Notes under the pieces: generated by a model | Seen by the model: the letters and a program-made list of their open reading frames with translations, nothing else | Told to the model about the DNA's origin: nothing | Database searches by the model: none | Program-made: the position numbers and the translations under genes | In this document: piece by piece, positions 57,151-64,000 of the stretch | Position numbering within the stretch: position 1 is the stretch's first letter | Layout: every line of letters starts with the position of its first letter | From: Aquarana catesbeiana | Taxonomy: Eukaryota; Chordata; Amphibia; Anura; Ranidae | NCBI RefSeq assembly: GCF_042186555.1 | Contig: NC_133328.1 | Coordinates: 65,223,780 to 65,287,779 of the forward strand | Direction of reading: 5' to 3' | Length of the DNA: 64,000 nucleotides

Positions 57151-57920
57151 GTGTTTAGTTATTTAGACGGGAACAGCAAATTTACACTGTTATACAAGCT
57201 GTACACTAACTACTTTACATTTCTTCAGTGTTGTCACATTAAAGATATAATAAAATATTTAGAAAAATGTGAGGGGTGTACTCACTTTTGTATATTAATA
57301 TATTATTTGTTTTTTGTAAAAGTTATAGAGTCTACTATGCGCCAATCTCTGAAAATTGATCACACCTGATGTACTGACGGGCTATGTCATTTCTTGAGAC
57401 ACTAACAAGCCAGAACAGTACAAATACCCCACAAATGACCCCTTTTTGGAAAGTAGACATACCAAGGTATTTAGTAAAATTGTCATAATAACAAGTTATT
57501 TCTCACACACAGCATATGCATACCACAAATTACACCCTAAAATATATTCTACTACTCCTCCTGAGTATGGCAATACCACATGTGTGAGACTTTTTCACAG
57601 TCTGGCCACATACAGAGGCCCAAACATGCAGGGAGCGCCATCAGGCGTTCTACGGACATAAATTACACATATAATTTCTTGACTACCTCTTACACTTTTG
57701 GAGGTCCTGGAGTACCAGGACAATAAATTACCCCATTTTGTAAAGCAAACACCCCAACGTATAATCTATGAGGCATAATGAGTCTTTTGAACATGTTATT
57801 TTTTGCCACTTTTTTTTTTAAAAATGTGCAAAGAAAATGAAAACGCATTTTTTTTTTACACAGCCTGTGTGATGATCCAGCCAGCTCTCCTCTTCCTCTC
57901 CTCACTGATCCCCTGCACAG

Positions 57921-59115
57921 GTGAGGCTGTATAGATGGGCACTGGTAAGGCTGCATAGATGGGCACTGGTGACGCTGTATAGATGGGCACTGATAAGGCT
58001 GCATTGATGGGCACTGGTGAGGCTGCATACATTTCCACTGCTAAGGCTGCATGGATGGGCACTGGTGAGGCTACATAGATGGGCACTGTAAGGCTGCGTA
58101 GATGGGCACTGGTGAGGCTGCATTGCTGAGCTCTGGTGAGGCTGTATTGCTGGGCACTGGTAAGGCTGTATTGCTGGGCACTGGTGAGGCTGCATAGATG
58201 GGCACTGGTGAGGCTGCATAGATGGGCACTAGTGAGGCTGTATAGATGGGCACTGTAAGGCTGCGTAGATGGGCACTGGTGAGGCTGCATTGCTGAGCTC
58301 TGGTGAGGCTGCATTGCTGGGCACTGGTAAGGCTGTATTGCTGGGCACTGGTGAGGCTGCATAGATGGGCACTGGTGAGGCTGCGTTGCTGGGCACTGGT
58401 GAGGCTGCATTGCTGGGCACTGGTAAGGATGCATTGCTGGGCACTGGTGAGGCTGCCTTGCTGGGCATTGGTAAGGCTGCATTACTGGTCACTGGTGAGG
58501 CTGCATAGATGGGCACTGGTCAGGCTGCATTGCTGGGCACTGGTCAGGCTGCATAGATGGGCACTGGTCAGGCTGCATTGCTGGCCACTGGTGAGGCTGC
58601 ATTACTGGTCACTGGTGAGGCTGCATTGGGTGGGCACTGGTAAGGCTGCATAGATGGGCACTGGTGAGGCTGCATTGCTGGGCACTGGTGAGGTTGCATT
58701 GCTTGGCACTGGTGAGGCTGCATAGATGGGCACTGGTGAGTCTGCATGAATGGGCACTGGTGAGGCTGCATTGCTGGGCACCGGTGAGGCTGCATAGATG
58801 GGCACTGGTGGTGAGGCTGCATAGATGTGCACTGGTGAGGCTGCATAGATGGGCACTGGTGGTGAGGCTGCATAGATAGGCACTGGTGAGGCTGCATTGC
58901 TGGGCACTTGTGGTGAGGCTGCATAGATGGGCACTGGTGGTGAGGCTGCATAGATGGGCACTGGTGGTGAGGCTGCATAGATAGGCACTGGTGAGGCTGC
59001 ATTGCTGGGCACTGGTGGTGAGGCTGCATAGATGGGCACGTGTGGTGAGGCTGCATAGATGTGCACTGGTGGTGAGGCTGCATAGATGGGCACTGGTGAG
59101 GCTGCATAGATGGGC
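57921..59115. repeat. 24-bp minisatellite, about 48 copies
   Basis: The unit is CATAGATGGGCACTGGTGAG followed by GCTG, with a second type carrying CATTGCTG in place of CATAGATG. From about 58800 on, many units are 27 bp with GGTGGTGAGG. Since 24 and 27 are multiples of three, several frames stay open on both strands, giving apparent proteins of 95-213 residues such as repeated MQPHQCPS. These are not genes. Confidence 0.95.
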
Positions 59116-60034
59116 ATAGCTGAGCCCTGCATTCTTTATGTAGCCACTGCAGAGCCCTGCATTGTTTATTTAGCGCACTCCTGACCCTTGCATTCTTTAT
59201 GTAGCGCACTCTACTCTGTTTTTTCTCTATCTTATCCTCATAACATTTGGAAATCGGATCCGTACTCTTGAGAATTACTGTGTAAAATGTGTGCTTTAGG
59301 AGGCTGCAGAGAAAATAGGGCTGCAGATAAACGGGTACAACACGTGAAAGGGGATTACCTTCATCTCTGTGTATTATCTGAAGCTAGTCACTTCAGTGAG
59401 TATATGCAAGGGTTTAAAACCACTTTAATTTGGACCCAGTATCATCTAGGAAGTAAATTATGACACAACCCCTGTGTGCAGAGGCAGGGCATGAGGCTTG
59501 TGTCAAATGCAGGATTTTAGCCTTCTGAGAGTCAATAAAATTGAGGCCCAATTTAAATTCCCTAAAGAAACATAGTTCTGCTTTCTGTTGCCTTTGCAGA
59601 ACCTGTTTGTATGTTAGGAACGGCAGGCCTTTGTGAATAGGTTCCCCTACAATGAAGTATTCAAAAGGGGTCAGGGAGTTGTGGGCTGTGGGGTCTAATA
59701 TTTTGCATAGTACAAATTAAAAGACCTGCTTGTGTACATTGCCATTCATCTAATGGAAACCTGCCATATTGCTCCTCTACAGGGATATACTGTATGTATA
59801 TAAGGGAACAAAACCTTGCACCAAAAAATGCTGCCAACTGTGTAGCCACATTTATCTGTTGCAAAGTTCACATAAAAGGAACCTCCAGTATTAAAGGATC
59901 AGAAAGCTGCACTTTCAGTAATGTGAATTCAGTGTAACAAGTACAACCAGGGATGTTTTATTGGTGAAAAAAGGATAGAAACACCATAAGAAACACCATA
60001 AAAGAACATAACCAAACCATAAGCTCTAACGAGC
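59116..60034. other. Short tandem at the start, otherwise featureless
   Basis: 59125-59215 holds three degenerate units of GAGCCCTGCATTCTTTATGT AGCGCACTC type, related to the block at 31785-31920. No ORF or further structure is seen to 60034. Confidence 0.45.
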
Positions 60035-60150
60035 AGGACCCTCTAATTCCTCCTGAATTGTATTGTAATTTTACTGTCTGCCCTCACGTTGTAAAGCTCT
60101 GCGCAAACTGTTGGCACTATATAAAGCCTGTATAATAATAATAATAATAA
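60035..60150 (+). mobile_element. L2-family LINE 3' end fragment
   Basis: ATTGTATTGTAATTTTACTG, GCTCTGCGCAAACTGTTGG and TATATAAAGCCTGTATAATA with an ATA/TAA microsatellite tail match the 3' end of the L2 at 37238 (opposite strand). It is 5'-truncated. Confidence 0.72.
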
Positions 60151-60174
60151 TTACATGCAACACGTTTTGATTCT

Positions 60175-60545
60175 TAGGCTCGGATAGCACTAGATGCAGC
60201 ACAAATTCACAGCGAATTTGCTGCAAATCCACACCGCATCTAAATTCCAAACCTGTTCATGTGAACTGACTGCGGAGTTTATGTTAAGTTAACAACACCC
60301 CACAATTAGTTTGCAAAACACAGCGCGATTTGCAGAATCGGATCGCATGGGTGTGAACACCCATGCGATCCGATTCTGGTGCGGACCAAAAAAAGGATCC
60401 TACACGAGTTTGGTCCGAATGCAATTTGAATTCAGCCGTACAGTTGGAACAGTTTATATAGTTGAATTTGCATCGCACAGATGCCTGTGATGTGCACTGC
60501 GATCCGGTGCGAATCACATGCAATGTCTCCCGACGAAAATCCCAC
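60175..60545. repeat. MITE-like sequence with a perfect 46-bp palindrome
   Basis: At 60333-60378, arms of 22 bp (CAGAATCGGATCGCATGGGT GT and complement) flank two bases. The surrounding GCACAAATTCACAGCGAATTTGC and CTGCGATCCGGTGCGAATC motifs suggest a non-autonomous element, but I cannot define its ends. Confidence 0.6.
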
Positions 60546-60589
60546 TTCCGACTTACAACAATGACCAGCCAGAGCAGAGAGCACTGCGA

Positions 60590-61885
60590 GTGTGTACATT
60601 ACAATTACAGGCCTTCCCTCAGACTACTGTCTGTCCAGAGCACTGTGTGTGCATTACAGGCCTCCTCTGACCACTGACATCCAGAGCAATGTGCATTACA
60701 GGCCATCCCTCAGACCTGAGACCACCATCCAGCACTGTGCAACATTACAGGCCTCTCAGAGTCAGACCACCATCCCAGAGCACTGTGCATTACAGGCCTC
60801 CCCTCAGACCACCATCCAGAGCACTGTGCAGCATTACGGGCCTCCTCAGACCACCTTCCAGAGCACTGTGTAGCATTACATCCACTGTCCAGAGCACTTT
60901 GCAGCATTACACACCTCTCAGACCACCGTCCAGAGCACTGTGCAGCATTACAGGCCTCCTCAGACCACCGACCAGAACACTGTGTAGCATTACAGCCACC
61001 AACTAGATCACTGTGCAGCATTACAGGCCTCTTAGACCACCGTCCAGAGCACTGTGCAGCATTACAGGCCTCCTTAGACCACCGCCCAGAGCCCTGTTTA
61101 GCATTACAGCCACCAACTAGATCACTGTGCAGCATTACAGGCCTCTCAGACCACCGTCCAGAGCACTGTGCAGCACTACAGGCCTCCTCAGACCACCGAC
61201 CAAAACACTGTGTAGCATTACAGCCATCAACTAGATCACTGTGCAGCATTACAGGCCTTTTAGACCACCGTCCAGAGCACTGTGCAGCATTACAGGCCTC
61301 CTCAGACCACCGACCAAAACACTGTGTAGCATTACAGCCATCAACTAGATCACTGTGCAGCATTACAGGCCTTTTAGACCACCATCCAGATCACTGTGCA
61401 GCATTAAAGGCCTTCCAGACAACTGTCCAGAGCACTGTGCAGCATTACAGGCCTCCTCAGACCACCGACCAAAACACTGTGTAGCATTACAGCCACCAAC
61501 TAGATCACTGTGCAGCATTACAGGCCTTTTAGACCACCGTCCAGAGCACTGTGCAGCATTACAGGCCTCCTCAGACCACCGACCAAAACACTGTGTAGCA
61601 TTACAGCCACCAACTAGATCACTGTGCAGCATTACAGGCCTCTTAGACCACCGTCCAGAGCACTGTGTAGCATTACAGCCACCATCCAGAGCCCTGTGCA
61701 GCATAACAGGCCTCTCAGACCACCATCCAGAGTATTGTGCAGCATTACAGGCCTCTCAGACCACCATCCAGATCACTGTGCAGCATTAAAGGCCTTCCAG
61801 ACAACTGTCCAGAGCACTGTGCAGCATTACAGGCCTCCTCAGACCATCGTCCAGAACACTGTGTAGCATTACAGCCACCAGGGAA
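60590..61885. repeat. Minisatellite with a 114-bp higher-order period
   Basis: Monomers centre on GCATTACAGGCCTCCTCAGA followed by CCACCGTCCAGAGCACTGTGCA (about 42 bp). A shorter type (about 31 bp) has ACAGCCACCAACTAGATCAC. The CAAAACACTG marker recurs at 61201, 61315, 61470 and 61584, giving steps of 114, 155 and 114. Apparent ORFs of 80-217 residues on both strands come from the repeat. Confidence 0.92.
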
Positions 61886-62681
61886 GACAGCACAACTGGG
61901 GACACTTACTGATTCCAACATCGTGTAGAGAACAAGTTTCAGCCGATCTGACAGTGCCTGTTAGGAGGGGTAGAATGTGGCCTGGCTGCCTCGTGCCCGA
62001 GCAGGAAGATGTCCAGAGAAGTTGCAATCCCTATGCTTTCCAACACTGTCAAGAACCTTGCCCTGCCACTAATTCTGTCCCTAACAGATGGGGTACTTGT
62101 CTTTCTCTGTTACTCATGCTGAATGCAAAAAAAGCCCCAAGTAAAACGTATTCATTCATTTTATTCATTTATTTATATAAATTATTTTTTTTTCTTCAGC
62201 CCACAAATATTTGTAAAATATACAGTGTTACTCTCATAATGGAAAGTTTGGAGACCCCTGCCTTAGAAGAAGGGGACAGATGAAAAATGTATCAGGAACA
62301 GTATGGCGTTAGACTATATAATATGTCGCTTCCCAATGTAACCACTAGATGGCAAAATAACGTTAGAAAAGACAAAGCTACCAGTCTGCAGTGTGAGGCT
62401 TGTATGTTATGGGCTGAGAGTGATTACTTACTTGTGACTCTTTATGCAGCAGTTTCTCCATTCATGCAATTGTGAAATCCTAATTGCGTTGGTTAGTTAC
62501 ACTTTTCCTTGTGATTTAATTCTGAATGTTTTGGGGGGTGAAAATATGCCTGATCCACGAATCACCACTAGTGGGAAGTCCAATTTTTTTATAAGGGACT
62601 CACTGAAAACATTCACCAAAGATACTTAATCTATATGACTTGTATAGTGAAAAAGGGTAAAATCCCGAAAATTAGGACAAT
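61886..62681. other. No recognisable feature
   Basis: No credible exon or element. An ATTCATTTATTTA-type short microsatellite lies at 62150-62180. Confidence 0.35.
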
Positions 62682-62862
62682 GGGGTTGATTTACTAAAAC
62701 TGGAGAGTGCAAAATCTGGTGCAGCTCTGCACAGAAACCAACCAGCTTCCAGTTTTTATTGTCAAAGCTTAATTGAACAATCTGAAGTTAGAAGCTGATT
62801 GGCTACCAATCATGCACAGCTGTACCAGATTTTGCACTCTCCAGTTTTAGTAAATCAGCCCC
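62682..62862. mobile_element. Compact MITE (181 bp) with about 45-bp inverted ends
   Basis: The left end GGGGTTGATTTACTAAAACT and right end read inward GGGGCTGATTTACTAAAACT continue through GGAGAGTGCAAAATCTGGT. AAT flanks both sides as a possible three-base target duplication. It is non-coding. The family is common in frog genomes from recall; superfamily assignment is open. Confidence 0.82.
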
Positions 62863-64000
62863 AATGTCACAATGTTCCATATAATAGATGGCTGCTGATC
62901 TTGCCAGACTCCTTATCAACTGATGCCTCCCTGTGCTCTCTGCCTCTGCTGACTGTCAACAGTTCCCCCATAGAAAGCGGCTCTCCGTGGGGGGACTCGA
63001 GAAGAGGAGGAACCAGGAGCGCTGCTGGGGGACCCCAGAAGAGGAGGATCAGGGCCACTCTGTGGAAAACCCTTGCATGTAACATGTTTGTTATTTTAAA
63101 AAAAAAAATTTTAAAAATCAACCTTTACAATCACAATTCACTGAGAATTAATGATCAATATTTACCAAAGTGACTCCAACAATGATAGTTGATGACTTAA
63201 AAATACTGATCACTATAGCAAATAACACATGCGTTACGGCTTAGTAATTTAAAGAAGAATTCTGTGCTAAAATCTTGAAACCGATTTTGCCTGAAGGAAA
63301 ATTACATTCCCAGTTATAAGTTAGTTAATTCAAGAAATATTTTCCATTTTACTCCCTTGAATAGTCTCATCACTAAGGGCAAAACAAACGTCAATTTGAA
63401 CCCACTAACCATTTGAAAATCAAATAAACATTCTGAAAATAAAAAATTTCAAACAAAGTTCTACTGGTGTATGTCCATTTTCGATGACTTTATTGCTTCT
63501 ACTGTGAACGCTGAAGTAGAATTGCTCAAGCCAAGCTCATGAATAGAATGTGTAGATATTTTAATGTCCATAGCCTGGTTACAGATTCACTTTAAAGAAT
63601 ATGTTACCCCAACATTTCATATTCCTGATATGTGCCTGCTGTACCATGTACTTGCATGAATAAGTATGCTGTTCTCTTTGTATTGCTTCCTTTATTTGAA
63701 ATCCCTGTTCCTGCCTTGCTTTCCTATTAAAAACTGACCACACTAGGCATCAGAGCTCAGCGTGGTCAATGCTTTGGCTGTGCTGGGAACTCAGCCTGCT
63801 CTCCTCCAATGATCAGACTTGTCCTGACACGCCCCCTGCACAGCTCCTCATGGAGCTGAGAACAGAGGGTATGCGATCACATATAAAAAAAATGGGGAAA
63901 AATATTATTTATAACGTTTTTATTTTAAATTGAATGGGTTGTTGTACAAGGTGAGGGTTCACATATGTTCTAAAGCCCCACTTCAGGCTGGAAAAAAATG
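62863..64000. other. No recognisable feature
   Basis: AT-rich sequence with a GC-rich patch at 62980-63060. No ORF with protein-like features, no paired terminal repeats and no tandem array. Confidence 0.35.

Larger units (their letters stand above)
54511..57290 (-). mobile_element. Tc1/mariner element, disrupted by two later insertions
   Basis: It begins CAGTATGTCACAAAAGTGAG after TA (54509-54510). The right end stops at CTCACTTTTG before TA (57291), so about 10-11 terminal bases are lost compared with the copy at 33476-35097. A hAT MITE (55686-55844) sits in the transposase N-terminal region and a TTAA element (56101 to about 57150) in the 5' leader. It is of the same family as 33476-35097. 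Confidence 0.88.
54159..57920. mobile_element. TTAA-family element split by a Tc1 insertion
   Basis: The left end is TTTAACCATTTGCACACTGG. The GCTTTCTTTTGGTGGTATTT module lies at 54304. After the Tc1 (54511-57290) the family sequence resumes with TATATTAATATATTATTTG and TAAAAGTTATAGAGTCTACT, matching the unbroken arrangement at 22201-22250. The right part (57300-57900) is AT-rich with no gene and leads into the 24-bp minisatellite. No clear right terminus is found. Confidence 0.55.

Noticed and set aside
57856..59209. Open frames up to 213 residues with MQPHQCPS or MPIYAASP repeats on both strands
   Set aside because: They are translations of a 24/27-bp minisatellite whose unit lengths are multiples of three; no start context, domain or splice signal supports a gene.
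60710..61363. 217-residue Cys/Trp/Gly-rich open frame on minus and overlapping plus frames
   Set aside because: The 114-bp period keeps frames open; the residue pattern simply repeats with the DNA.
60590..61885. Regular spaced repeats resembling a CRISPR array
   Set aside because: Repeats and spacers are all near-identical tandem monomers with no unique spacers, and the context is a vertebrate genome.
1..64000. Search for host exons, tRNA, rRNA or other structural RNA genes
   Set aside because: No stretch showed tRNA boxes, rRNA sequence or a host-protein domain; all recognisable coding belongs to mobile elements. A homology search could still reveal small exons.

Overview
This window looks like intergenic DNA from a large vertebrate genome, most likely an anuran amphibian and probably a ranid-type frog. 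I base this on the mix of repeats: PIF/Harbinger, Tc1/mariner, hAT and TTAA-flanked DNA transposons, together with L1, L2 and CR1 LINEs and a short LTR. The families are recognised from memory, so the organism call is an inference. I see no host protein-coding exon, rRNA, tRNA or CRISPR array. Nearly all convincing coding sequence belongs to transposable elements.

Region by region. 1-4876 is most of an autonomous Harbinger element whose left end lies outside the window. It has a Myb/SANT-like gene on + and a two-exon HARBI1-like DDE transposase with fully open exons on -. It sits inside an older Tc1 relic (4877-5430). 5437-15514 is a mosaic of non-autonomous DNA elements: TTAA-flanked families, a Harbinger MITE at 8039-8442 and an inverted-duplicated composite at 11333-12033. 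They are inserted around and into an antisense L1 3' remnant (8871-11041). 15564-21332 is a full-length but decayed L1 with a 12-bp target-site duplication (TSD). 21345-31260 holds a Harbinger-like MITE, a solo LTR with 5-bp TSD, a 27-30 bp minisatellite, a hAT-type element with 8-bp TSD and a TATTC-rich tandem block. 31314-36240 is a hAT-like element followed by an antisense L1 ORF2 relic split by a CR1 3' fragment and a complete-ended Tc1 (33476-35097). 37238-41240 is a nearly full-length antisense L2 LINE with a 19-bp TSD, a largely open reverse transcriptase and a 2A-like GDISPNPGP motif. 42352-43855 is a palindrome-rich hAT-type element with a perfect 8-bp TSD. 45240-51428 is a chimera of two L1 elements carrying a TTAA MITE. 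54159-59115 is a nested stack (TTAA element, Tc1, then a hAT MITE and a second TTAA element) followed by a 24-bp minisatellite. 60590-61885 is a minisatellite with a 114-bp higher-order period, and 62682-62862 is a compact inverted-repeat MITE.

How the parts work together: autonomous elements supply machinery that non-autonomous relatives can borrow. The Harbinger termini (TGCCCCGTACACACG) nearly match those of the MITE at 8039-8442. Nesting gives relative ages: Tc1 before Harbinger at 4877; L1 before TTAA element at 9665; L1 before CR1 and Tc1 at 33-36 kb; TTAA element before Tc1 before hAT MITE and second TTAA element at 54-57 kb. The most notable items are the intact-looking Harbinger transposase, the composite inverted duplication at 11.3-12.0 kb, the 2A-like motif in the L2, the L1/L1 junction near 46080, and the microhomology deletion scar near 57150. 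I found no clear new biological system.
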